Notes: generated from the letters alone by a model not told the origin. Shown: positions 9,035 to 18,922, numbered from the stretch's first letter. The stretch: 64,000 bases of DNA from Calothrix sp. CSU_2_0 (GCA_012034595.1 JAAUPE010000001.1:62001-126000); one strand, 5' to 3'. A program made the numbers and translations.

Positions 9035-9255
9035 AATTGAGTTATGAGTTATGAATTATTAAGTTAGGAATTGTGAGTTATTAAGTTAGGAATTATGAGT
9101 TATGAATTGCAAATTATAAGTTTTGTTAAAATATAACTCCTCACTTCCAACTCTAGCCTGTGGACAACTGCTTCTGCTTCTACATTTTCCACTTCTAATT
9201 CCTAACTCCTCACTCCTAACTCCTCAACCTTGGCTTCTACTCCTAACTCTTCACT
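9035..9255. repeat. Short tandemly repeated spacer, two opposed arrays, between ccmL and ccmM
   Basis: The left half (about 9035-9120) is made of variants of GAGTTATGAATT/AGTTAGGAATT; the right half (about 9128-9255) is made of the complementary motifs CTAACTCCT and CTCCTCACT. In the ccm transcript the halves can pair into long imperfect stems. Similar arrays fill several other spacers in the window. Confidence 0.75.
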
Positions 9256-9264
9256 TAAATTTAA

Positions 9265-9567
9265 CTATCGATATTGGTCTTTTTTACTGTAAAGCACGCG
9301 GTCTTCAACATGAACCGTGTCAATTATCGCCACAACAGAAGCATCTAAAGGACGTTGTTCGTTTCCCTGAACTTGACGAGCAGCACTACCACGACTTACT
9401 AATACCCACTCATCAAATCCCGCTCCTACACTATCGGCAGCGACTTCATATTTTTCTAGGAGTTGTCCTTCTTCGTTAACTAATTGCAACAGTAACAGTT
9501 TCACCCCACGTAGACTTGGGTCTTTTTGGGTGCTAACTACCGTACCGCGAACTTTAGCAATTTGCAT
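9265..9567 (-). CDS. ccmL: Carboxysome vertex protein CcmL
   Basis: A 100-residue member of the CcmL/EutN pentamer family that closes the vertices of the icosahedral shell. It starts MQIAKVRGTVVSTQKDPSLRG, followed by KLLLLQ, GAGFDEWVLVSRGSAAR (about residues 49-65) and the DASVVAIIDTV strand (about 74-84), all hallmarks of the beta-barrel fold. It lies 7 bases downstream of the 114-residue ccmK gene, so the two are cotranscribed. The C-terminus ends VLYSKKDQYR, a normal length for the family. Confidence 0.95.
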   Translation of the reverse strand: MQIAKVRGTVVSTQKDPSLRGVKLLLLQLVNEEGQLLEKYEVAADSVGAGFDEWVLVSRGSAARQVQGNEQRPLDASVVAIIDTVHVEDRVLYSKKDQYR

Positions 9568-9574
9568 TACTCAA

Positions 9575-9919
9575 TTACGGTCTTCTGCCGAAAGGACGAA
9601 TAGAATTGACATTTTCGCGGAATTGTTCCACATCTTCGGTGTAGCGAATTGGCAGAACATATTCCAAGTTTTCGTGGGGACGAGCAATGATATGGGTCGA
9701 TAAAACCTGTCCACCATTAACACGCTTGACATTATCAACTCCGGCTGCTACTGAAGCTTGTACTTCGGATACGTCGCCACGTACAATCACCGTAACGCGA
9801 CCACTACCAATTTTCTCGTACCCAACTAAAGTTACACGGGCAGCTTTTACCATCGCATCAGCCGCTTCTACAACTGCTGGGAAGCCCAGAGTCTCAACCA
9901 TTCCTACTGCAATAGACAT
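9575..9919 (-). CDS. ccmK1: Carboxysome shell hexamer CcmK (CcmK1-type)
   Basis: A 114-residue single-BMC-domain protein forming hexagonal shell facets. It has the motifs [36 protein letters not shown] and [11 protein letters not shown] (about residues 74-84); KIGSG lines the central pore used by bicarbonate and RuBP. Compared with the neighbouring 102-residue paralogue it has a C-terminal extension ending in FGRRP, as in CcmK1 proteins of Anabaena. The two paralogues are nearly identical through residue 60, consistent with a tandem duplication. It is 236 bases downstream of the other ccmK. Confidence 0.94.
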   Translation of the reverse strand: MSIAVGMVETLGFPAVVEAADAMVKAARVTLVGYEKIGSGRVTVIVRGDVSEVQASVAAGVDNVKRVNGGQVLSTHIIARPHENLEYVLPIRYTEDVEQFRENVNSIRPFGRRP

Positions 9920-10155
9920 TATTTTAGATCCTTAATCCAGCGAGCGAAAAACTAAAACCAAGCAAAACTTTTTCATCGATCGAGATTGCAACCCTTGAAT
10001 TTGTTTGGGATTGCGGATTTTGGGACTAGGATTGGGATTTTGGATTGGGACTTTACTTCAAATAAAAGCAAATATTCCCTGTCTGACTTCGCTTTCGTGA
10101 TTGACTACCAGCTAAATCTAAAACCCAAAATCGCAAACTCAAAATCTCAAAATCC

Positions 10156-10464
10156 TTAAGTTCGGAACTGTTCGACCGCTTCGGTGTAACGAATTGGCAG
10201 AACATACTCTAAGTTCTCGTGAGGACGCGCAATGATATGTGTCGAAACAACTTCACCACCATTAACTCGACGAGCAGCCTCAACACCCGCAGCAACCGAA
10301 GCTTGCACTTCTGATACGTCGCCACGCACAATTACTGTAACGCGAGCGCTACCGATTTTTTCATATCCAACTAAAGTTACACGAGCGGCTTTCACCATCG
10401 CATCAGCAGCTTCTACAACTGCTGGAAAACCTTTTGTTTCAATCATTCCAACCGCAATTGGCAT
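10156..10464 (-). CDS. ccmK2: Carboxysome shell hexamer CcmK (CcmK2-type), first gene of the ccm operon
   Basis: A 102-residue BMC-domain protein, the usual length of CcmK2, the major facet protein. It starts [23 protein letters not shown] and has the YEKIGSARV pore loop and the [16 protein letters not shown] end. As the first gene on this strand it is probably the most highly expressed of the operon; its ATG (10464) follows TAGGAGTCCTGCG, a good ribosome site. The divergent ndhF4 gene begins 719 bases away, so the long spacer must contain both promoters. Confidence 0.95.
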   Translation of the reverse strand: MPIAVGMIETKGFPAVVEAADAMVKAARVTLVGYEKIGSARVTVIVRGDVSEVQASVAAGVEAARRVNGGEVVSTHIIARPHENLEYVLPIRYTEAVEQFRT

Positions 10465-11183
10465 CGCAGGACTCCTACAGAATTAGTGCAATTTCAGTAA
10501 TCGAAAGAATTTTTTTTTGACGGGGGTGCTCATCTTGCCAAATCGAAAAAACTCTTAAGTTTAAGCATAGAAAACGATTGCACCCCTGGCAATATAAATT
10601 ACTATAATAGTTTATAATGAAATAGTTTTAAAAAACTTAACGCCTCCAAGAAAATGGGTTTAAATTGAAACTAGGGTTATTTCGCCACTATTGATATTTA
10701 AGGGTTAGGAGAGCGATCGCTTCTGATTTATAATTTTTTTATACTGTTTTTTCAATCCGATTTGCAAGCGATCGCAAATCTGTATTGATGAAAACTACCT
10801 AACTTGATGGGAGCGCACTGGCGGTATCCCGGTTTTTCTGCTGTCAACTGTCTCTCAGCAGGGCAAAACACAACACAAACTGAGTCAGTTATCAGAAAAA
10901 ATCATGAAACGTATAAAATGGTGTTTTGATATTAGCAAAGACAACCGTGAATCCTTGGTTTGTAAAGAGATATAAATATTTTTGATATTTGTTTTGATAT
11001 TTATTTGATGAAAAGTGCTGTAGCCTGACTCTGATGATTTTCAAGAAAATTCAGATAGATAAAGCTATTTCCAGAACATCACAAATTTAAATATTCCAAC
11101 AATATAGCTTTATAGCTTTTAGTCAAATTCGTACATGGAAAGTCGGGACTAGTTCCCAAGCTGACAAACTCAGGGAAACTTCA
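10465..11183. other. Divergent control region between ccmK2 and ndhF4
   Basis: A 719-base AT-rich spacer without a convincing gene. It must hold the promoters of the ccm operon (minus) and of ndhF4-ndhD4-cupB (plus). It contains a run of nine T at about 10508, HIP1-like GCGATCGC sites near 10713 and 10768, and several TTA...TAA pairs that could bind the LysR regulator, but the base composition makes such matches common and I do not single one out. Confidence 0.5.
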
Positions 11184-13039
11184 ATGGATCAGTTCTTATT
11201 CTCAACAAGTTGGTATGTTCCTCTTTATGGCTTAGTGGGAGCTATCTTTACCCTACCTTGGGCGGTAGGGTTAATTCGTCGCACAGGTCCTAGACCAGCT
11301 GCTTATTTCAATTTGCTCACAACTATAATCGGTTTTGTTCATAGCCTACTTGTTTTCAAAGATATCTGGAGTCGCGATCCGCAAAACCCAGTGATTAATT
11401 GGTTCAGTGCTGCGGGTTTTGATTTATCATTCGCCTTAGAAATTTCGCCAGTCAGCATTGGGGCAACAGTCTTGATTACTGGGTTAAGTTTGCTAGCACA
11501 AATTTACGCCCTTGGCTACATGGAAAAGGATTGGTCTTTGGCGCGTTTTTTGCGTTGATGGGGTTTTTTGAAGCAGCCCTAAGTGGTTTGGCAATTAGCG
11601 ATTCGTTATTTCTCAGCTATGCGCTGTTGGAAGTATTGACATTATCGACATACTTGTTAGTTGGGTTTTGGTATGCCCAACCGCTTGTAGTGACGGCAGC
11701 TAGGGATGCTTTTTGGACAAAGCGGGTTGGTGATTTGTTGCTGTTGATGGCAGTTGTGGTGCTTTCGAGTCTTGCTGGGAGTTTGAATTTTTCCGACTTA
11801 TACGAATGGGCACAAACGGCAGAATTAAGCCCTTTAGTATCAACTCTATTAGGATTGGCGTTAATTGCTGGTCCTGCGGGTAAATGCGCCCAGTTTCCCT
11901 TGCATTTGTGGTTAGATGAAGCAATGGAAGGACCAAATCCGGCATCAGTATTGCGAAATTCGATGGTGGTAGCGGGTGGTGCTTACGTTCTCTACAAACT
12001 TCAACCAATTTTAGCTCTGTCACCAGTGGCACTGAATGCATTAGTAATTATGGGTGTAATGACATCTGTGGGTGCGACTTTGGTTTCCATTGCCCAGATT
12101 GATATTAAACGGGCGCTGTCCCATTCTACAAGTGCTTATATGGGTCTGGTGTTTTTAGCGGTAGGTTTAGAACAGGGTGGTGTGGCATTAATGTTGCTAT
12201 TTACCCATGCGATCGCAAAAGCTCTATTATTCATGAGTTCGGGTTCGATTATCTACACTACCAGCAGTCAAGATTTAACGGAAATGGGCGGCTTGTGGTC
12301 GCGGATGCCAGCCACTACTACGGCTTTTGTTGTTGGTGCGGCGGGAATGGTGACAATATTACCTTTGGGTAGTTTTTGGGCAATGCTAGCTTGGGCTGAT
12401 GGGTTGGCAGCTATTTCCCCTTGGGTGATTGGAGTTTTAGTATTGGTTAATGGGTTAACTGCATTAAATTTAACCAGGGTATTCCGGCTAGTATTTTGGG
12501 GAAAGCCACAGCAAAAAACCCGTCGTGCCCCCGAAGTCGGCTGGCAAATGGCTGTTCCGATGGTAACGCTGACGGTGGTAAATTTGTTAGTACCCCTGAT
12601 GCTGCAACAATGGTATTTATTACCAGCATGGGAAAGTGTCAATTGGTACGTGTTAGCACTGTTGGTATCAACAACTTTGCTTTGTGTAATCATTGGTTCA
12701 ACCATTCACTTACATAAAGCTTGGTCGCGTTCCACTGTGTTTTTGTGGCGGTTTATTCAGGATTTGTTGGGGTATGATTTTTACATCGATCGTGTGTACA
12801 AAACGACAGTCGTTGCCGTTGTCGCCATGTTATCCAAAGTTTCAGCCTGGAGCGATCGCTATCTTGTTGATGGTTTAGTCAATTTAGTTGGATTCGCTGC
12901 AATATTTGGTGGGCAAAGTCTGAAATACAGTATTTCTGGTCAATCTCAAGGATATATGCTCACCATTCTAATTGGTGTTAGCATCCTTGGTTTTTTTATT
13001 AGTTGGTCACTAGGTCTTTTGGATAATTTGCCATTTTAA
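11184..13039 (+). CDS. ndhF4: NDH-1MS' subunit NdhF4, interrupted by a -1 frameshift
   Basis: The NuoL/NdhF-type proton-pumping subunit of the constitutive CO2-uptake NDH-1 complex in the thylakoid membrane. Two frames (11184-11558 and 11531-13039) together give about 618 residues, the normal length, with many transmembrane helices. The second part has the antiporter-like core, including CAQFPLHLWLDEAMEGPNPASVL and LSHSTSAYMGLVFLAVG. Adding one T to the T run at 11546-11551 restores ARFFALMGFFEAAL across the junction, and the length becomes a multiple of three. It is followed by ndhD4 and cupB, the conserved order for this complex. The break is likely a sequencing error because no other damage is visible. 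Confidence 0.9.
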
Positions 13040-13139
13040 AATAGTTAGGAGTTAGGAGTTAAGAGTTAGGAGTTAATAAATACTTCTATCCCCAATCCCC
13101 AATTCCCAATCCCCAATCCCCAATCCCCAATTCAAAAAA
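13040..13139. repeat. Short tandem repeats (GTTAGGA and CCCCAAT types) between ndhF4 and ndhD4
   Basis: The first part (about 13042-13076) repeats AGTTAGGAGTTA; the second (about 13088-13133) repeats the heptamer CCCCAAT about six times. These are the STRR-like repeats of heterocystous cyanobacteria. The spacer ends directly at the ndhD4 start codon, leaving no normal ribosome site. Confidence 0.8.
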
Positions 13140-14636
13140 ATGCTCACTGTTCTAATTTTAGTTCCCTTAATTGGGGCTGCAATTATCGGATTTTTACCCA
13201 TTCAAATAAGTCCAAAAACATCCCATTGGATAGCTTTTGGATTTACTTGTATCTCATTTTTATGGACGATTGTTTTAGCAAGTTTATTTAATACAAATGT
13301 AGTCACACAACAGTTTTCAGAATTTTTACCTTGGATTGATACTTTAGGCTTAAATTATCATCTTGGTATTGATGGTTTATCCTTACCATTATTAGTATTA
13401 AACGGATTTCTGACTTGTATTGCCGTTTATAGTAGCGATGCCTCGATTAACCGTCCACGATTTTATTACTCCTTATTATTGATACTAAATGTTGGCGTAA
13501 CAGGAGCATTCTTAGCGCAGGATTTACTGCTATTTTTCCTATTTTACGAACTCGAATTAATTCCCCTGTATCTATTAATTGCAATTTGGGGTGGAGAAAA
13601 ACGGGGTTATGCTGCAACCAAATTCTTGATATACACCGCATTTTCAGGGATTTTGATTTTAGCAAGCTTTTTGGGAATGGTTTGGTTGAGTGGTGCTTCC
13701 ACATTCGCATTAGAAGGTTTGAATACAGCAGCGCTACCATTAGCCACGCAAATCTTACTACTGCTAGGACTTTTGATTGGCTTCGGCATCAAATTCCCCT
13801 TGGTTCCCTTCCATACCTGGCTACCCGACGCACACGTAGAAGCTTCCACACCCATATCCGTGCTGCTAGCTGGTGTTTTGCTCAAGCTGGGAACATACGG
13901 AATGCTGCGATTTGGGATGAACTTGTTACCGAGCGCTTGGACATACTTAGCACCTTGGTTAGCGACTTGGGCTGTTGTCAGCGTTTTGTACGGTTCCTCA
14001 TGCGCGATCGCACAAACAGATATGAAGAAAATGGTGGCATATAGTTCGATTGGACACATGGGCTATATCCTGCTTGCCGCCGCAGCTGCTACCCCATTAA
14101 GCTTATTGGGAACGGTTTTGCAGATGGTTAGCCACGGGTTAATATCAGCTTTACTGTTTTTGCTCGTTGGTGTTGTGTATAAAAAAGCGGGAACTCGTGA
14201 CTTAAATGTGTTACATGGATTATTCAACCCCGAACGAGGAATGCCATTAATCGGTACTTTATTAGTTGCTGGAGTGATGGCAAGTGGAGGGATGCCGGGA
14301 ATGTTGGGATTTATTTCCGAATTTATTGTTTTTCGCGGTAGCTTCACAGTATTTCCCGTACAAACCTTGCTATCCATGATTGGTACAGGTTTAACAGCAG
14401 TGTATTTTCTGATTATGATGAATCGTGCCTTCTTTGGAAGATTGTCAGAACAAGTAACCAACCTACCAAGAGTTTACTGGAGCGATCGCATTCCCGCTTT
14501 CATGTTAGCAGTACTAATTGTCATTTTCGGTATTCAGCCAGCATGGTTAATACGCTGGACAGAACCAACTACTACAGCCATGATTAGCACACAAAATGTA
14601 GTGGCAAATGTAGCTGAATTAGAAGTTAGGAATTAA
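13140..14636 (+). CDS. ndhD4: NDH-1MS' subunit NdhD4
   Basis: The NuoM/NdhD-type antiporter-like subunit of the constitutive CO2-uptake NDH-1 complex. It is 498 residues with about 14 transmembrane helices. Diagnostic motifs are YHLGIDGLSLPLLVLN (about residues 76-91), FYELELIPLYLLIAIWGG with its conserved glutamate (about 133-151), KFPLVPFHTWLPDAHVEA (about 219-236) and MVAYSSIGHMGYILL. It pumps protons and helps drive CO2 hydration by the associated Cup protein. Its ATG follows directly on a heptamer repeat array, so translation may depend on coupling or an unusual leader. Confidence 0.95.
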   Translation: MLTVLILVPLIGAAIIGFLPIQISPKTSHWIAFGFTCISFLWTIVLASLFNTNVVTQQFSEFLPWIDTLGLNYHLGIDGLSLPLLVLNGFLTCIAVYSSDASINRPRFYYSLLLILNVGVTGAFLAQDLLLFFLFYELELIPLYLLIAIWGGEKRGYAATKFLIYTAFSGILILASFLGMVWLSGASTFALEGLNTAALPLATQILLLLGLLIGFGIKFPLVPFHTWLPDAHVEASTPISVLLAGVLLKLGTYGMLRFGMNLLPSAWTYLAPWLATWAVVSVLYGSSCAIAQTDMKKMVAYSSIGHMGYILLAAAAATPLSLLGTVLQMVSHGLISALLFLLVGVVYKKAGTRDLNVLHGLFNPERGMPLIGTLLVAGVMASGGMPGMLGFISEFIVFRGSFTVFPVQTLLSMIGTGLTAVYFLIMMNRAFFGRLSEQVTNLPRVYWSDRIPAFMLAVLIVIFGIQPAWLIRWTEPTTTAMISTQNVVANVAELEVRN

Positions 14637-14815
14637 TTAATAGTTAGAAGTTAGGAGTTTTGAGTTAGGAGTTTTGAGTTTTGAGTTAGAAGTTAGGAGT
14701 TAGAAGTTAGAAGTTAGGAGTTAGGAGTTAGAAGTTAGGAGTTATAAATTAAATATTTCTATTTCCTTCTTCCACTTCTACCCATTGCCCATTGCCCATT
14801 GCCCATTGCCCTTAA
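14637..14815. repeat. Short tandem repeats (GTTAGGAGTTA and GCCCATT types) between ndhD4 and cupB
   Basis: About 14640-14745 is a run of AGTTAGGAGTTAGAAG variants, followed at about 14781-14811 by four copies of CCCATTG. As upstream of ndhD4, the array reaches almost to the next start codon (14822), so this operon has repeats at both gene junctions. Confidence 0.8.
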
Positions 14816-14821
14816 AATACT

Positions 14822-15958
14822 ATGCCACTTACTAGAAATAAACTCGAAAATTACCCGTTAGCTGAGTATATCAAGAAACTACAAAATGCCGAAGGATTAC
14901 TTCCAGATAATCCCCAAAATGTTATGGAAGTAGTTGGTATTCTCAAAAGTTACGGCATAGTTTTAGATGCATATTCCAAAAATCTAATTTATATAGCCGA
15001 AAATCAATTTTTAGTATTTTTTCCATTTTTTAAATATTTCAATGGTGAAGTAACTACAAAAAAATTATTCCGTCATTGGTGGCATGACAGAATCAACTTT
15101 GAATATGCCGAATATTGTATGAAATCAATGTTTTGGCATGGTGGAGGTGGATTAGATAGTTATTTAGATACACTAGAATTTCAAGAGCGAGCAAAAGCTG
15201 TTATTTTAGCTAAATTTAAAAATAATCCATTTGTTTTAGGACTCAATCAATTATTCCCTGAGTTTCTCCTCGAAAATTTGCGTGTTTCCTCCTACTACAA
15301 GGGTTTAGGAGATTTTTGGCGCGTCATGGCAGACATTTTTCTCACCATGTCTGACCTTTACGATGCAGGCAAAATCACATCAATTCCTGAAGTTATAGAT
15401 TACATCAAAAATGGCTTAGTAGCTGATGCAGCTAAACCAATTACCTACGCTGTAAAAATTCAAGATAAAGTCTATGAAATCCTACCCAAATCATTAGGAT
15501 TAACCTTTTTAGCAGATACCGCAATTCCCTACGTTGAAGCCGTTTTTTTTAGAGGAACACCTTTCCCCGGTACAGTTTCCTACAATGCCCAAGCATATCA
15601 AATTCCACCCGACCAAGCCAGGTTTCAATATGGAGCATTATATGCCGATCCATTACCAATTGGTGGTGCGGGAATTCCTCCTACTTTGCTCATGCAAGAT
15701 ATGCGGCATTTTCTGCCCGAATATCTACATGAAATTTACCGCAAAAGTCTTAGAGGTGAAGATGATTTGCGGGTACAAATTTGTATAACTTTCCAAAAGT
15801 CGATGTTTTGCGTTACTAGTGCTGCAATTTTGGGATTAATGCCCCATCCAGCAGATACTCAAGAACCAAGCGAGCAAAATGCAAATATAATTTACTTTAA
15901 AAAATGGTTAGATAGATTGGCAAATTCCCAGTTATTAGAAGTTAATAAAACCAATTAG
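14822..15958 (+). CDS. cupB: CO2 hydration protein CupB (ChpX)
   Basis: A 378-residue member of the CupA/CupB family that converts CO2 to bicarbonate when attached to the NdhD/NdhF module of the NDH-1 complex on the cytoplasmic side of the thylakoid. Family hallmarks are LFRHWWHDRINFEYAEYC (about residues 80-97, with candidate His ligands), the FWHGGGGLDSY loop and GTPFPGTVSYNAQAYQIPPDQARF (about 243-266). Its position after ndhF4 and ndhD4 identifies it as the constitutive, low-affinity CupB rather than CupA. Intact and full length. Confidence 0.95.
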   Translation: MPLTRNKLENYPLAEYIKKLQNAEGLLPDNPQNVMEVVGILKSYGIVLDAYSKNLIYIAENQFLVFFPFFKYFNGEVTTKKLFRHWWHDRINFEYAEYCMKSMFWHGGGGLDSYLDTLEFQERAKAVILAKFKNNPFVLGLNQLFPEFLLENLRVSSYYKGLGDFWRVMADIFLTMSDLYDAGKITSIPEVIDYIKNGLVADAAKPITYAVKIQDKVYEILPKSLGLTFLADTAIPYVEAVFFRGTPFPGTVSYNAQAYQIPPDQARFQYGALYADPLPIGGAGIPPTLLMQDMRHFLPEYLHEIYRKSLRGEDDLRVQICITFQKSMFCVTSAAILGLMPHPADTQEPSEQNANIIYFKKWLDRLANSQLLEVNKTN

Positions 15959-16212
15959 GGAACACCCAATAATAAATTATCCCCAAATTATTTGGTCAGG
16001 TTAGGGGTGGGGTTTTCCTAACCAAGTTATAGGTTTGATTGATAAATCTATAAATTGGGATATCCTAATTTTCTGGAAGTAAAAAATCGCACCTGCTCAA
16101 CAGCAAGTGCGATCGCAAATCAAAAGACGCTTTAAGTCTTCCCAATATCTAAAATTTTGAACTTAGAGTTTGAAATCTCAAACTTTCAATCCAAAATCAA
16201 AAATCTGTCTTG

Positions 16213-16251
16213 GAAAATTGAGCGGGACGGAAACCGACACCGCTCATTTTC
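16213..16251 (-). terminator. Stem-loop after apcF, probable terminator
   Basis: On the minus strand GAAAATGAGCGG pairs with CCGCTCAATTTTC around a loop that itself holds CGGTTTCCG. It lies 17 bases after the apcF stop codon and is followed by a T-rich tract (ATTTTTGATTTT). Confidence 0.65.
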
Positions 16252-16267
16252 CGCAAAATCTAAAATC

Positions 16268-16777
16268 CTAAACGTCTGTCTCGCTCAACTCGCGAGTCAA
16301 ATGGTCAAAAGGTTCATCAATAAAGCTAGTATTGGCGATTCCAGCCGCAGATGCCTGCTCTTTGACGATATCCTTCATAATTTGAATACCGCGAACCGTA
16401 GAACCAATAGGAACGCTCAAAGAATTATAAGTTTCGCGCAACCCTTGCAATACCCGCTCGTTGAGAACATCCATATTCCCAGCCACAAGCGCATAGCTCG
16501 CATAACGCAAATAGTAATCCATGTCGCGCAAACAAGCCGCATAGCGACGAGTTGTATAGGCATTACCACCTGGACGAATCAATTCGGGTAATTCATCAAA
16601 CAAAGCCGAACCCGCTTGCTTGACAATTGCCGCAGCATTTGCATTAACTACTGCTGCTGCCTGTATCCTTGCAGTACCACTTTCAAAATATGATTTCAGG
16701 TTGTCGATGGCAGTGCGATCGAAATAACGTCCAGCAACGTCATAATTCTTAATTAAACTTGTAATAGCGTCCCGCAT
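16268..16777 (-). CDS. apcF: Allophycocyanin beta-18 subunit ApcF
   Basis: A phycobilisome core subunit that replaces one beta-allophycocyanin in the core trimer containing the terminal emitter ApcE. It is 169 residues, the typical beta-18 length, with the globin-like phycobiliprotein fold. Cys82 in YAACLRDMDYYLRY carries phycocyanobilin; Asn72 in PGGNAYTTRRYA is at the position methylated in beta subunits. The sequence starts MRDAITSLIKNYDVAGRYFD and ends with the GIQIMKDIVKEQA helix. It is transcribed divergently from glnA, the same arrangement as in Anabaena. The start has a good ribosome site (AGGAGATAAAAAG). Confidence 0.95.
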   Translation of the reverse strand: MRDAITSLIKNYDVAGRYFDRTAIDNLKSYFESGTARIQAAAVVNANAAAIVKQAGSALFDELPELIRPGGNAYTTRRYAACLRDMDYYLRYASYALVAGNMDVLNERVLQGLRETYNSLSVPIGSTVRGIQIMKDIVKEQASAAGIANTSFIDEPFDHLTRELSETDV

Positions 16778-17284
16778 TCTTTTTATCTCCTAATCAATCC
16801 TTAGTTTATGGTTTGATATTAATTTTGCTGCGTGCGATGCAAAAAATGCATAGACAGCTTTGTGCATCACTTGTGTGCCTCTAGAATATCTTTAACCCTT
16901 CTTCGGTTACTCGCTCCGGGAGTAGCAAGCTACGGCACTTTGTCATCAACGGGAACCGCTAAGACGGCAAGTGTCTCACTCTATTTCAGGTGGCACAAAA
17001 AACATTCTTCTAATAAAGGATTCTAAGCCAAAGTTGTACCTGTTAAATCTACTTTGTAGTTTTGTATAGTTATGACTGGGTAAAGGTTAATATAACCTGT
17101 AAAAACTAAATTCTGTATCTAAAAGCACAAAAATCTCGACTGCCTATTAATACGATATTCCAGGTGTGTCAGAATTTGGTTTAACCAACAGGATTAATGT
17201 ATTGAGCAATAATGCGCTCAAAAATATAGATTTAAGTAACAATTTCCAATCCAGAGAAATTGTGGATTGAAACAAGGAGTAACC
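16778..17284. promoter_or_regulatory. Divergent promoter region of apcF and glnA with a weak NtcA-like site
   Basis: This 507-base spacer must hold the apcF promoter (minus) and the nitrogen-regulated glnA promoters (plus). At 17056-17069 there is GTA-N8-TAG, one base off the NtcA consensus GTA-N8-TAC, followed 18 bases later by TAATAT, slightly closer than in typical NtcA-activated promoters. I regard it as a weak candidate only. The ribosome site AAGGAG sits 5 bases before the glnA ATG at 17285. Confidence 0.4.
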
Positions 17285-18703
17285 ATGACAACCCCCAAAG
17301 AAATCTTAAAGCTGATCCAAGACCAAAAAATTCAGATGATCGATCTGAAGTTCATTGATATGTTGGGAACCTGGCAGCATTTAACCATGTTCCAGAACCA
17401 AATCGACGAAAGCAGCTTTACCGAGGGTGTACCTTTTGATGGTTCCAGCATTCGGGGTTGGAAAGGAATCGAAGCTTCGGATATGACAATGGTTCTCGAT
17501 CCAAACACTGCTTGGATCGACCCCTTCATGGCAGAACCAACACTGAGTATCGTTTGTAGTATTGCCGAGCCTCGTACTGGTGAACCCTACGATCGCTGTC
17601 CCCGTTCTATTGCTCAACGGGCTGTAGATTACGTAATTTCTAGTGGTGTTGGCGATACAGTGTTTTTTGGTCCAGAAGCCGAATTTTTTATCTTCGACGA
17701 TGTTCGCTTCGACCAAAATGCTAGCTCTGGCTACTACTATGTTGATTCCATCGAGGCTAAGTGGAACTCTGGTAGAACTGAGGTTGGTGGTAACTTAGGC
17801 TACAAACCTCGCTTTAAGGAAGGATATTTCCCCGTTGCCCCTACAGATACTTTCCAGGATATGCGGACGGAAATGTTGCTGACAATGGCAAAGTTGGGTG
17901 TACCCATTGAAAAGCATCACCACGAAGTTGCAACCGGGGGACAGTGCGAACTTGGTTTCAAGTTTGGTAAGTTGATTGAAGCTGCTGACTGGTTGATGAT
18001 TTACAAATATGTCATTAAAAACGTAGCTAAGAAATATGGTAGAACCGTAACCTTTATGCCCAAACCTGTATTTGGTGATAATGGTTCGGGTATGCACTGC
18101 CACCAATCCATTTGGAAAGATGGTCAACCCTTGTTTGCGGGGAATAAGTACGCTGGATTGAGCGATATGGCTCTCCATTACATCGGTGGTATTCTCAAAC
18201 ATGCACCTGCACTTTTGGCAATTACCAACCCCACCACCAATTCTTATAAGCGCTTGGTTCCGGGTTACGAAGCTCCAGTAAACTTGGCTTATTCCCAAGG
18301 TAATCGTTCCGCTTCGATTCGGATTCCTCTGTCGGGAACTAATCCCAAAGCAAAACGCTTGGAATTCCGTTGTCCTGATGCTACTTCTAATCCATATTTG
18401 GCATTTGCAGCAATGCTTTGCGCTGGTTTAGATGGTATTAAGAACAAAATCGATCCAGGTGAACCTTTGGATAAGAATATCTACGAACTTTCCCCAGAAG
18501 AACTGGCTAAGGTTCCTTCGACTCCTGGTTCTTTGGATGCTGCTTTGGAAGCTTTGGAAAAAGACCATGCTTTCTTAACTGCTGGTGGGATATTCAGCGA
18601 AGACTTTATCCAAAATTGGATTGCTTATAAGTTGGATAATGAGGTTAATCCGATGCGTTTGCGTCCCCATCCCCATGAGTTCGCTCTCTACTATGATTGT
18701 TAG
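17285..18703 (+). CDS. glnA: Glutamine synthetase type I
   Basis: Makes glutamine from glutamate, ammonia and ATP, the main entry of ammonium into metabolism. The start at 17285 ([12 protein letters not shown]) is preceded by AAGGAG and gives 472 residues, the usual GSI length; a start six codons upstream is unlikely. Motifs include FDGSSIRGW, the metal-binding [24 protein letters not shown], the NRSASIRIP loop and [16 protein letters not shown]. The C-terminus has NPMR (455-458), which by my recollection contributes Asn and Arg residues contacted by the inactivating factors. It faces gifA, which encodes such a factor, across a strong terminator. Cyanobacterial GSI is controlled by these small proteins rather than by adenylylation. 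Confidence 0.97.
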   Translation: MTTPKEILKLIQDQKIQMIDLKFIDMLGTWQHLTMFQNQIDESSFTEGVPFDGSSIRGWKGIEASDMTMVLDPNTAWIDPFMAEPTLSIVCSIAEPRTGEPYDRCPRSIAQRAVDYVISSGVGDTVFFGPEAEFFIFDDVRFDQNASSGYYYVDSIEAKWNSGRTEVGGNLGYKPRFKEGYFPVAPTDTFQDMRTEMLLTMAKLGVPIEKHHHEVATGGQCELGFKFGKLIEAADWLMIYKYVIKNVAKKYGRTVTFMPKPVFGDNGSGMHCHQSIWKDGQPLFAGNKYAGLSDMALHYIGGILKHAPALLAITNPTTNSYKRLVPGYEAPVNLAYSQGNRSASIRIPLSGTNPKAKRLEFRCPDATSNPYLAFAAMLCAGLDGIKNKIDPGEPLDKNIYELSPEELAKVPSTPGSLDAALEALEKDHAFLTAGGIFSEDFIQNWIAYKLDNEVNPMRLRPHPHEFALYYDC

Positions 18704-18769
18704 GGTTTGAGGATTTGCATAATTTCGACCAATGCAAACGCGATAATTTTTAGGCAAAAATTATTAATT

Positions 18770-18798
18770 AGCCACCCATTTAATGGGTGGCTTTTTTT
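18770..18798 (+). terminator. Rho-independent terminator of glnA
   Basis: AGCCACCCAT and ATGGGTGGCT form a perfect ten-base-pair stem around a TTA loop, followed by a run of seven T. It lies 66 bases after the glnA stop. Confidence 0.93.
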
Positions 18799-18805
18799 GG
18801 TTGGT

Positions 18806-18922
18806 TTGTAAAGTCAAGATGTTCTGGTGATGTTGTCAAGTCAAGATGTTCTGGTGATGTTGTCAAGTCAAGACGTTGCGGTGATGTTGTCAAGTCAAGA
18901 CGTTCCACCGGAACGTCTCTAC
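18806..18922. repeat. Four tandem 27-base repeats ending in a dispersed palindrome
   Basis: Units begin TTGT(A/C)AAGTCAAGA at 18806, 18833, 18860 and 18887. The first two differ at one base; the third is diverged at two. The fourth runs into GACGTTCC ACC GGAACGTC (18898 onward), a perfect palindrome of the window-wide GACGTT/AACGTC family. The array lies between the convergent genes glnA and gifA. Confidence 0.88.

Noticed and set aside
12268..12705. 145-residue minus-strand ORF opposite ndhF4
   Set aside because: It is a shadow frame of a well conserved membrane-protein gene and has no recognisable domain.
13607..14461. Two minus-strand ORFs of over 130 residues opposite ndhD4
   Set aside because: They lie entirely inside the ndhD4 gene, with no ribosome site and no family features.
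16778..17267. tRNA or small RNA gene in the apcF-glnA spacer
   Set aside because: No cloverleaf or T-loop-like sequence was found, and the GC-richer part near 16905-16990 has no stable terminator.
17795..18298. 167-residue minus-strand ORF opposite glnA
   Set aside because: It mirrors the codon pattern of glnA and resembles nothing known.
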